A stretch of 8,617 nucleotides of DNA from Chloroflexota bacterium (GTDB lineage: Bacteria > Chloroflexota > Dehalococcoidia > Dehalococcoidales > RBG-16-60-22): NCBI GenBank assembly GCA_016190585.1, contig JACPQH010000107.1:1-8617 (forward strand), given 5' to 3'. The notes beneath the pieces were generated by a model. That model had not been told where the DNA came from. It ran no database searches and saw only the letters and a program-made list of their open reading frames with translations. The position numbers and the translations under genes are program-made. Below are positions 1 through 5,459 of the stretch, in pieces; the stretch's first letter is position 1; the number at the start of each line of letters is the position of its first letter.

Positions 1-298
1 GGTCTACAGCGTGGCCACCTTTTTCCGCGCTTTCACCCTGAAGCCGGTAGGCCGTCACCTGATACACTCCTGCATGGGCACCGCCTGCCACGTCCGGGGA
101 GCCCTGCGCATACTGGAGAAGATGGAGCGCGACCTGGACCTCAAGCCCGGCGAGACCACCGCGGACCTCCAGTTCACCCTGGAGACCGTCAACTGCGTGG
201 GCGCTTGCGCCCTCGGCCCCATCGTCGTCGTGGACGGCAAGTACCACGGGCAGATGACGCCGGACAAGGTCACGCCCGTGCTCAAGGAATACAGCTAG
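1..298 (+). CDS. nuoE: NuoE/HndA-type [2Fe-2S] subunit, C-terminal part (5' end outside window)
   Basis: This is the C-terminal part of the thioredoxin-like [2Fe-2S] subunit found in complex I (NuoE) and in NAD-linked hydrogenases or formate dehydrogenases (HndA, HydC, HoxE). The reading frame is open to the left edge and begins VYSVATFFRAF, which matches the middle of the family (a VATFY-like segment), so the GTG at 11 is an internal valine and not a start. All four cluster ligands are visible: C-x4-C in CMGTAC and C-x3-C in CVGAC. The family uses this cluster to accept an electron from the FMN of the NuoF-type partner, which is encoded next after a 15-nt gap. The stop is TAG at 296-298. It is cytoplasmic. 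Whether it belongs to a hydrogenase, a formate dehydrogenase or another complex cannot be decided from the window. Confidence 0.93.
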   Translation, partial: VYSVATFFRAFTLKPVGRHLIHSCMGTACHVRGALRILEKMERDLDLKPGETTADLQFTLETVNCVGACALGPIVVVDGKYHGQMTPDKVTPVLKEYS

Positions 299-301
299 CT
301 T

Positions 302-307
302 GGAGGA
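302..307 (+). promoter_or_regulatory. Shine-Dalgarno GGAGGA that fixes a TTG start
   Basis: A full GGAGGA lies 6 nt before TTG at 314, with no ATG nearby. It supports the rare TTG start of the NuoF-type gene. Confidence 0.75.
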
Positions 308-313
308 TCGCCG

Positions 314-2185
314 TTGGTTAACACACAATTGGTAAAGATAGACTCGCCTCAAGCCCTTGAGGCATACCGGGCTAAAATAGCGGCCGGCCGTGATCCGGAC
401 CGGAGCTGCATTACCGTCTGCGGGGGTACCGGCTGCCGTGCCTACGGCGTTGAGACCGTGGCGGCGGCCTTCCGGGACGAGCTGAAAAAACAGGAGCTGA
501 CGGACAAGATTGACCTGCGGCTGACCGGCTGCCACGGCTTATGCGAGCGCGGGCCTATCATCTCCATCAAGCCCGCCGGCATCTTTTACCAGCGGGTCGG
601 CGTGAAGGATGTCCCTGATGTCATCGCCGGGACCGTCCTCAAGGGCGCCGTCATCGACCGGTTGCTCTACAAGAACCCGCTGACGGGCGAGAAAGCCGTC
701 CACGAGCACGAATTGCCCTTCTACAGCAGCCAGAACCGGCTGGTCTTCGGGGCCAACGGCTTTATCGACCCCGAATCCGTCGATGACTATCTCGCCATCG
801 GCGGCTATACGGCTCTGTCTAAAGCCTTGTCTGGCATGTCCCCGGACCAGATCGTGGAAGAGGTCAAGAAGTCCGGCCTGAGAGGGCGCGGCGGCGCCGG
901 CTTCCCCACCGGGATCAAGTGGGAGACCACCCGGCGGGCCCAGGGTGACGTCAAATATGTTATCTGCAACGCCGACGAGGGCGACCCGGGCGCCTACGCC
1001 AACCGCAGTTTGCTGGAAGGCAACCCGCACAGCGTCCTGGAAGGCATGATTATCGGCGCTTACGCCATCGGCAGCCATGAGGGCTATATCTACGTGCGCT
1101 ACGAGTATCCCCTGGCCGTGCGCAATGCCCAGATAGCCATCGAGCGGGCTCGAGAATACGGCCTGCTCGGGAAGAATATCCTGGGCTCCGGGTTCGACTT
1201 CGATGTCAAGATAAACCGGGGCGGCGGCGCGTTCGTCTGCGGCGAGTCGACGGCGCTCATGGCCTCGCTCGAGGGCAAGGTCGGCGAGCCCCGGGCGAAA
1301 TACGTCCACACCGCCGTCAGCGGCCTGTGGGACAGGCCCACCAACCTGAACAACGTCGAGACGTGGGCCAACATACCCGTTATCATCAACAAGGGCGCCG
1401 ACTGGTTCGCCAGTATCGGCACCTCCCGCAGCAAGGGCACCAAGATTTTTTCCCTGGTCGGCAAGATTAACAACACCGGCCTGGTCGAGGTGCCGATGGG
1501 CATCACCCTCCGCGACATCATCTACAAGATAGGCGGCGGCATCCCCAAAGGCCGGAAGTTCAAGGCGGTGCAGACCGGCGGCCCCTCCGGCGGCTGCATC
1601 CCGGAAAGCCTGCTCGACCTGGAAGTCGACTTCGACGAGCTGACTAAGGCCGGCTCGATGATGGGCTCCGGCGGCATGATTGTCATGGACGATACCACCT
1701 GCATGGTCGATATCGCCAAGTATTTCATCAACTTCCTGCGCGAGGAATCGTGCGGCAAGTGCGTGCCCTGCCGGGAGGGCCTGCAGCGCATGTGGGAGGT
1801 CCTCAACGACATCACCGAGGGCCGGGGCAACGACGGCGACATCGAGCTCCTTGAGATCCTCTCCGAAGCCCTCAAGGAAGGCTCGCTCTGCGCCCTGGGC
1901 ACCACCGCCCCGAACCCGGTAATGAGCACGCTGCGCTACTTCCGCGACGAGTATGAAGCCCACATCCGGGACAAGACCTGTCCCGCCGGCGTCTGCAAGG
2001 AGCTGATAACCTATAACGTTGATGACGTTAATTGCGTGGGCTGCAGCCTGTGCATCAAGGCCTGCCCCGTAAACGCCATCACCTTCAAGGGCAAGCGTCA
2101 GCCGGTAGAGCTCGACCAGGAAAAATGCATCAAGTGCGGGGCCTGCTTCGATGTCTGCAAGCTCAGCGGCATTAATATTGAATAA
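314..2185 (+). CDS. nuoF: HydB/HndC-type NADH-binding flavo-iron-sulfur subunit (NuoF fusion)
   Basis: This 623-residue protein has three parts. Residues 1-120 form a thioredoxin-like [2Fe-2S] domain (C32/C36 or C41, C73, C77). Residues about 130-530 are the NuoF core, with the glycine-rich NADH site GLRGRGGAGFPTG at 188-200, the FMN-region segment CNADEGDPGAY from 218, GGGAFVCGES near 303-312, and [4Fe-4S] ligands C480, C483, C486 and C526. The C-terminus is a two-cluster ferredoxin (C574/C577/C580/C584 and C605/C608/C611/C615). The order and length match HydB/HndC of NAD(P)-linked, often electron-bifurcating, hydrogenases rather than plain NuoF of about 430 residues. In the family it oxidises or reduces NAD(H) through FMN and wires electrons to the catalytic subunit. 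The start is TTG, chosen because GGAGGA (302-307) lies 6 nt upstream. Bifurcation is an inference; the fold alone does not prove it. Substrate NADH versus NADPH is not resolved. Confidence 0.95.
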   Translation: MVNTQLVKIDSPQALEAYRAKIAAGRDPDRSCITVCGGTGCRAYGVETVAAAFRDELKKQELTDKIDLRLTGCHGLCERGPIISIKPAGIFYQRVGVKDVPDVIAGTVLKGAVIDRLLYKNPLTGEKAVHEHELPFYSSQNRLVFGANGFIDPESVDDYLAIGGYTALSKALSGMSPDQIVEEVKKSGLRGRGGAGFPTGIKWETTRRAQGDVKYVICNADEGDPGAYANRSLLEGNPHSVLEGMIIGAYAIGSHEGYIYVRYEYPLAVRNAQIAIERAREYGLLGKNILGSGFDFDVKINRGGGAFVCGESTALMASLEGKVGEPRAKYVHTAVSGLWDRPTNLNNVETWANIPVIINKGADWFASIGTSRSKGTKIFSLVGKINNTGLVEVPMGITLRDIIYKIGGGIPKGRKFKAVQTGGPSGGCIPESLLDLEVDFDELTKAGSMMGSGGMIVMDDTTCMVDIAKYFINFLREESCGKCVPCREGLQRMWEVLNDITEGRGNDGDIELLEILSEALKEGSLCALGTTAPNPVMSTLRYFRDEYEAHIRDKTCPAGVCKELITYNVDDVNCVGCSLCIKACPVNAITFKGKRQPVELDQEKCIKCGACFDVCKLSGINIE

Positions 2186-2194
2186 GGGTGAAAC

Positions 2195-2926
2195 ATGGTT
2201 AAACTGACGATTAACGGGAAGGCGGTCCAGGCCAGGGAAGGCAGCACCATTCTCGATACCGCCCGGGAAAACAATATTAACATCCCCACCCTTTGCTACA
2301 ACGAGTCGCTACCCGCCTACGGCGCTTGCCGGCTCTGCCTGGTGGATATTACCCAGCACAGCGGCCGTCAGAAGATGGTGGCTTCCTGCCTGTACCCGGT
2401 TGAGCCAGGGCTCCAGGTCCAGACCAGCACGGAAAAGCTCGGCCGGATACGCAAGACCCTTATCCAGCTGCTGCTCGCCCGCTGCCCGGACTCGGAGGAT
2501 ATCCAGGAAATGGCGCGAGAGCTCGGCGCCGTGGACACGCCCTTCCCGCTATCCGAGGGCAAGAAGAAGTGCATCCTCTGCGGCATGTGCACCCGGGCCT
2601 GTGAAGACGTGGTCGGCGTATCCGCCATCAGCCTGGTCAACCGGGGCGTCAAGAGAGAGCTGGCAACGCCGTTTCACAAGGACTTTTCCCCGGCCTGCAT
2701 CGGCTGCGGCTCCTGCGCCTATGTCTGCCCCACCAAGGCAATATCCGTCCAGGACATCGGCGGCAAGAGGCTGGTTAAGTGGCCGCATGACCAGATGGAT
2801 TTCAAGATGAAGAGGTGCCGGTCCTGCGGCAGCTACTGGGCGCCGGAAAAGCAGATCGAGCACATCGCCAGGAAATCGGGCACATCCGTCAAGGAGTATG
2901 ACCTCTGCCCGAGCTGCCGCGAGTAA
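2195..2926 (+). CDS. HoxU/NuoG-N-like iron-sulfur protein with C-terminal CxxC pair
   Basis: This 243-residue electron-transfer subunit starts with a plant-type [2Fe-2S] ferredoxin domain (C34, C45, C48, C65). The linker has only one cysteine (C97) and no H-x3-C-x2-C-x5-C box, so the extra [4Fe-4S] site usual at this position in NuoG and HoxU is missing. Two [4Fe-4S] motifs follow: C126/C129/C132/C136 (CILCGMCTRAC) and C168/C171/C174/C178 (CIGCGSCAYVCP). A short tail then carries C208-x2-C211 and C238-x2-C241, resembling a zinc ribbon or rubredoxin-like knuckle. There is no hydrogenase H-cluster or molybdopterin domain, so it is an electron relay and not the catalytic subunit. The ATG start follows AAGGGTG (2184-2190), and the gene lies 9 nt after the NuoF-type gene in the same operon. 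The family assignment is firm; the partner enzyme is unknown. Confidence 0.9.
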   Translation: MVKLTINGKAVQAREGSTILDTARENNINIPTLCYNESLPAYGACRLCLVDITQHSGRQKMVASCLYPVEPGLQVQTSTEKLGRIRKTLIQLLLARCPDSEDIQEMARELGAVDTPFPLSEGKKKCILCGMCTRACEDVVGVSAISLVNRGVKRELATPFHKDFSPACIGCGSCAYVCPTKAISVQDIGGKRLVKWPHDQMDFKMKRCRSCGSYWAPEKQIEHIARKSGTSVKEYDLCPSCRE

Positions 2927-2935
2927 CGCTCCTTA

Positions 2936-3009
2936 CGGGGTGTGGCGCAGCTGGTTAGCGCGCAGCGTTTGGGACGCTGAGGTCGGAGGTTCAAATCCTC
3001 TCACCCCGA
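2936..3009 (+). tRNA. tRNA-Pro, anticodon UGG
   Basis: A full cloverleaf can be folded by eye. The acceptor stem is CGGGGTG (2936-2942) with CACCCCG (3002-3008), with A3009 as discriminator. The D stem is GCGC/GCGC around AGCTGGTTA. The anticodon stem is CAGCG/CGCTG with loop TTTGGGA, placing TGG at 2970-2972. The T arm is GGAGG-TTCAAAT-CCTCT, with one G-T pair. The 3' CCA is not encoded; ACT follows the last paired base. It begins 10 nt after the stop of the upstream iron-sulfur gene, with no room for a separate promoter in the gap, so it is either transcribed with that operon or from a promoter inside the gene. Confidence 0.97.
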
Positions 3010-3029
3010 CTCTATCGCGGCTGGCCGAC

Positions 3030-3929
3030 CTATTCCGGCGGGCCGGTAAAGCGTACCGGCGCCGGCGCCGGTTCCCTTTTACCGAGCACGTAAACAATTA
3101 TGCCGGTGAAAATGCTGATTACGCCGGTTAACAGAAACAACGCCGCAAAGAGAGAGCTCATCACCGGCAGGTTGTAGCCCTCGTTGACTTTGCGCAGTGC
3201 CAGCGCGCCGATAGTTAGCCCGATAAGGGCGATTATCCCCCCGGCCGCCCCGAAAAAGAACAGGGGACGCTTCCTGGTTATCATGCTGATGACGGGCAGC
3301 AGCACCAGCAGGCCGTGCGCCAGCGGGTGCAAAGTCGAGCCGTCCTGACCGTACCTGACGGATATCGGCACCTGGGTCACCTTCAGTCCCTTCTGCGCGG
3401 CCTTGGCCACGGTCTCCGCGGATACCGCCATGCCGTCCTCTTCCAGGTCAAGCTCGTCCAGGGCCTTCTTTGAAAAAACCCTGAAGCCGGACTCCGAATC
3501 GGTCAGCTTCTCGCGGGAAAGCAGGTTGGTGGAAAAAAGGAGTACTTTCTGGCCAAACCGCCGGTAGGCCGGGATGTGGTTGTGCCCCAGCTCCCGGGAG
3601 CCGATGACCAGGTCATAGCCGTCCTCCAGGACCGGTTTGACGATGGCCGGTATCTCGGCCGGGTTGTGTTGAGCGTCGGCGTCAAGAAGTATCAGGGCGT
3701 CGGCCCGTCTCTCCCTGGCTTCGCGCAGGGCGGCGCGCACAGCTGCCCCGTAGCCCTGGTTCGTGTCGTGGCGTACCACCGTGGCGCCGGCCAACCGGGC
3801 GATCTCCGCCGTCTTGTCGCTGCTGCCGTCATCGATAATGATGACTTCGCTGACGTACTGTCTCGTCTCAAGCACCATCGTCCCCACATATTTTGCTTCG
3901 TTATACGCGGGCATGGCGGCTATGAGCAA
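3030..3929 (-). CDS. Family 2 glycosyltransferase, DPM1-like, with two C-terminal membrane helices
   Basis: This is a GT-A fold glycosyltransferase of about 299 residues. It has PAYNE at 7-11, the nucleotide-binding IIDDGSSDKT at 31-40, and the metal-binding DADAQH at 83-88. The core resembles dolichol- or polyprenol-phosphate mannosyl/glucosyl transferases, which move a sugar from a nucleotide-sugar onto a lipid phosphate at the inner membrane face. Two hydrophobic helices follow (about 223-245 and 259-283), then a short Pro/Ala tail, so it should be membrane-anchored. It ends with TAG 20 bp from the convergent tRNA. The start is uncertain: TTG at 3929 gives the usual family N-terminus (MLIAAMPAYNE), but the only good Shine-Dalgarno (3951-3958) lies 22 nt from it. 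It is instead well placed for an in-frame ATA at 3942-3944, which adds five residues. Donor sugar and acceptor are not predictable. Confidence 0.9.
   Translation of the reverse strand: MLIAAMPAYNEAKYVGTMVLETRQYVSEVIIIDDGSSDKTAEIARLAGATVVRHDTNQGYGAAVRAALREARERRADALILLDADAQHNPAEIPAIVKPVLEDGYDLVIGSRELGHNHIPAYRRFGQKVLLFSTNLLSREKLTDSESGFRVFSKKALDELDLEEDGMAVSAETVAKAAQKGLKVTQVPISVRYGQDGSTLHPLAHGLLVLLPVISMITRKRPLFFFGAAGGIIALIGLTIGALALRKVNEGYNLPVMSSLFAALFLLTGVISIFTGIIVYVLGKREPAPAPVRFTGPPE
3055..3080 (+). terminator. Possible terminator after the tRNA, inside the 3' end of the opposing gene
   Basis: ACCGGCGCCGGCGCCGGT (3055-3072) is a perfect 18-bp palindrome. Read on the + strand it can form a 7-bp GC stem with a CCGG loop, followed by TCCCTTTT. 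That is a weak, C-interrupted T tract for a stop signal 46 nt after the tRNA. It also encodes the EPAPAPV repeat of the opposing glycosyltransferase, so coding repetition could explain the symmetry instead. Confidence 0.3.
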
Positions 3930-3950
3930 GGGTGTGCCGTTTATTTGTTT

Positions 3951-3958
3951 ATCCTCTT
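3951..3958 (-). promoter_or_regulatory. Shine-Dalgarno AAGAGGAT of the glycosyltransferase
   Basis: AAGAGGAT on the - strand sits 6-7 nt before an in-frame ATA (3942-3944) and 22 nt before the TTG at 3929. An in-frame TAA overlaps the Shine-Dalgarno region just upstream (3957-3959), so the start must lie between there and the PAYNE motif. Confidence 0.6.
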
Positions 3959-3971
3959 AAGGTATTAAACA

Positions 3972-4000
3972 AATATAAATCAAGACAGGAGCTAAGTCAA
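3972..4000 (-). promoter_or_regulatory. Sigma-70-type promoter of the glycosyltransferase
   Basis: On the - strand TTGACT (3995-4000) is followed after exactly 17 bp by TATATT (3972-3977), with an AT-rich spacer end. Each box is one base off consensus. The predicted transcription start is near 3965, giving a leader of about 20 nt to the ATA or about 35 nt to the TTG. Confidence 0.75.
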
Positions 4001-4021
4001 GGTTCCCGGCCGGGCGGTTCC
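4001..4021. promoter_or_regulatory. Possible operator: palindrome between two GGTTCC copies
   Basis: The perfect palindrome CCCGGCCGGG (4005-4014) lies between direct GGTTCC copies at 4001-4006 and 4016-4021. It directly abuts the -35 box of the glycosyltransferase promoter on its upstream side. The spacing of 15 bp and the position fit an activator or repressor site, but short GC palindromes are frequent in GC-rich DNA and no known factor is recognised. Confidence 0.25.
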
Positions 4022-4065
4022 ACTTAGTCATGGCGGTGTTCCTTGTGCAGCCGCACCCCCTTGCA

Positions 4066-4128
4066 TCCCCCGCTCCATGTTTGGAGGGTAGTTATTTCGT
4101 CCAATGCTTAGAAACATGGAGCGGGGGA
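4066..4128. repeat. Perfect 17-bp inverted repeat with 29-nt loop
   Basis: TCCCCCGCTCCATGTTT (4066-4082) is repeated in inverse at 4112-4128, with no mismatch. The 29-nt interior shows no further clear pairing and no coding content. It lies in the non-coding stretch between the glycosyltransferase promoter and the end of the ychF-like gene. It could be a small mobile element (MITE- or REP-like), a structured RNA, or a cruciform. No target-site duplication is obvious. Confidence 0.8.
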
Positions 4129-4136
4129 GAGCTAGT

Positions 4137-4159
4137 GCGAGGGGGCGGAGCCCCCTCGC
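4137..4159. repeat. 10-bp GC hairpin with 3-nt loop
   Basis: GCGAGGGGGC (4137-4146) and GCCCCCTCGC (4150-4159) flank GGA, a very stable hairpin. Only CTT follows on the + strand, and ACTAGC on the - strand, so it lacks the T tract of an intrinsic terminator. It may still help end the ychF-like transcript. The G5-C-GGA-G-C5 core looks like a dispersed repeat unit of the kind seen in several bacterial genomes; copy number cannot be judged here. Confidence 0.7.
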
Positions 4160-4172
4160 TTACATACTCCCA

Positions 4173-4221
4173 TCTCTGTCCATATATAGCTATGTACGGC
4201 AACCATGTTTCAGGACAGAGA
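4173..4221. repeat. 9-bp inverted repeat enclosing AT-rich 31-nt loop
   Basis: TCTCTGTCC (4173-4181) pairs with GGACAGAGA (4213-4221). The loop contains ATAGCTAT (4186-4193) and CCATGTTTC (4203-4211), whose inverse GAAACATGG is found at 4111-4119 in the neighbouring inverted repeat. The shared word suggests the two repeats are parts of one element. The following 4222-4282 shows no structure I can support. Confidence 0.55.
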
Positions 4222-4282
4222 AGGGTTTGGGGGTGAAGTAAGCTGTCAGCAACCAAGATTGAGTAATAAGGGTCGGGCGGTC

Positions 4283-5383
4283 CTACAAATTGAAAAGGAT
4301 GGTCATGACATCCCCATCCTGGACAACATAGTCCTTCCCTTCCAGCCGCAGGGTACCCTTCTTGCGCGCCTCGGCCAGGCTGCCCGCGGTCGCTAGCTGC
4401 TCGAAGCCGATAACCTCGGCCCGGATGAAGCCCCTCTCCATATCGGTATGTATCTTTCCTGCCGCCCGCACCGCCGGGGTGCCCGCCGGTATGGACCAGG
4501 CCCGCACTTCGCTGGCGCCGATGGTGAAGAACGAGATGAGGCCCAGCAACTGGTATGATTCCCTGATAGCCCGGTCCGCGCCGGACGCCGTCATGGCGTA
4601 GCTCTCGCGCAGCTCTCGTGCCTCACCTTCGTCGAGTTGGGCCAGCTCCATCTCCAGCCGGCCGCACAGCGCGATAACCCGACAGGCCTTTTTCCCGTAA
4701 CGGCTATTCAATTCCCTTTCGAGGTCCCCCTGACCGGCCTGTCTCTCCTCGCCGATGTTGACTATTACCAGCAGGGGCTTGGCCGTCAGGAACTGGTAGT
4801 TGCCGGTGGTCTTCAGTTCCTCCGGAGTCAGTTCGAGCTCGCGCACGGGGATGTCTTTCTCCAACGCGGCTTTAAGCCTTTCCATGAAGTCGAGCTCTTT
4901 CATCATGGCCAGACGTTCCGGAGCTTTAGCCGATTTCAGGGAAACCTTGACCCTTTCCAGCCGCCGCTCGATAATCGCCAGGTCGGAGAAGGTCAGCTCC
5001 AGGTTCATCGTCTCGATATCCCGGCCGATGTCCAGGGAGCCCTGAGGGTACGGCACGGCATCGTTGTCGAAAGCCCGCACCACGTTTATCAGGCAGTCGG
5101 CGTTAGACAGCAGGTTAAGAAGCTCGCCGCCGATCCCCTTGTCCCGCACCAGGCTCTTGACGGAAGCGCCGATATCAGCGTACCGCACCTCGGCAGGGAC
5201 CGCCGGCTTAGCGAACAGCGCCGCCAGCTTCTCCAGGCGGGCATCCGGCACCTTGGCCACCGCGATGTGCGGGGCAAGTCCCGGCGCGTGGCCCGCGGTA
5301 CCGGCTTTACCCCGGGTCAGTGCGTTAAAAACGGTGGTCTTCCCGCTCAGCGGCAGCCCGATGATGCCGATACCGATGCTCAT
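4283..5383 (-). CDS. ychF: Divergent YchF/Obg-family P-loop NTPase with C-terminal TGS domain
   Basis: This 366-residue protein aligns along nearly its full length with YchF (about 363 residues in E. coli), a ribosome-associated ATPase/GTPase. The P-loop is GLPLSGKTT (9-17; usually GLPNVGKST). The switch region reads ADIGASVKS (69-77; usually DIAGLVKG), so the DxxG glycine is displaced. The base-recognition motif is NIGE (209-212; NVNE or similar in YchF). The TGS end is well kept, with IHTDMERGFIRAEV at 311-324 and EGKDYVVQDGDVM at 348-360. It may be a lineage-specific paralogue with altered nucleotide handling and not standard YchF; no second copy is in the window to compare. The start is ATG 5383; GTG 5386 is one codon upstream. 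The promoter places transcription initiation almost on the start codon, and no usable Shine-Dalgarno exists. It is divergent from holA. Confidence 0.88.
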   Translation of the reverse strand: MSIGIGIIGLPLSGKTTVFNALTRGKAGTAGHAPGLAPHIAVAKVPDARLEKLAALFAKPAVPAEVRYADIGASVKSLVRDKGIGGELLNLLSNADCLINVVRAFDNDAVPYPQGSLDIGRDIETMNLELTFSDLAIIERRLERVKVSLKSAKAPERLAMMKELDFMERLKAALEKDIPVRELELTPEELKTTGNYQFLTAKPLLVIVNIGEERQAGQGDLERELNSRYGKKACRVIALCGRLEMELAQLDEGEARELRESYAMTASGADRAIRESYQLLGLISFFTIGASEVRAWSIPAGTPAVRAAGKIHTDMERGFIRAEVIGFEQLATAGSLAEARKKGTLRLEGKDYVVQDGDVMTILFNL

Positions 5384-5391
5384 CACCCCGG

Positions 5392-5420
5392 ATTATTTAG
5401 AAAAGCGCCGCATTTGTCAA
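5392..5420 (-). promoter_or_regulatory. Promoter of the ychF-like gene, giving a leaderless mRNA
   Basis: A perfect TTGACA (5415-5420, - strand) is followed after 17 bp by AATAAT (5392-5397). Initiation about 7 nt downstream falls at 5384-5386, on the GTG/ATG start codons themselves. A GGGG at 5386-5389 is too close to ATG to act as a Shine-Dalgarno. Confidence 0.75.
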
Positions 5421-5447
5421 TTCCGCCTGAACCCCCTATGATATAAT
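5414..5447 (+). promoter_or_regulatory. Promoter of the holA operon: extended -10, near-leaderless
   Basis: TGATATAAT (5439-5447) is a perfect extended -10 (TGnTATAAT). It predicts initiation near 5454, about 6 nt before the holA ATG at 5460. An overlapping alternative pairs TTGTCA (5414-5419) with TATGAT (5437-5442) at 17 bp, starting near 5449. The -35 shares five bases with the -35 of the divergent ychF-like promoter, so the two polymerase sites overlap. No Shine-Dalgarno precedes the ATG. Confidence 0.7.
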
Positions 5448-5459
5448 CTGAATAAGCTT

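Noticed and set aside
539..1963. 474-residue open frame on the - strand inside the NuoF-type gene
   Set aside because: It is fully antisense to a clear conserved gene, rich in Ala/Gly/Val/Asp as expected of a mirror frame in GC-rich DNA, and has no recognisable domain.
2936..3030. tRNA as an integration site for a mobile element
   Set aside because: There is no integrase and no repeat of the tRNA 3' end in the window; the neighbour is an ordinary convergent gene.
2898..3131. 77-codon + frame across the tRNA
   Set aside because: It translates the tRNA and the antisense of the glycosyltransferase end; the cloverleaf explains the sequence.
4137..4159. Intrinsic terminator of the ychF-like gene
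   Set aside because: The stem is strong, but there is no T tract on the - strand, so it is listed as a repeat.
4030..4236. 68-codon + frame in the intergenic repeats
   Set aside because: It is composed of the inverted repeats and hairpin, has no Shine-Dalgarno and no family resemblance.
4637..5446. 269-codon + frame opposite the ychF-like gene
   Set aside because: It is a shadow of a conserved gene on the other strand.
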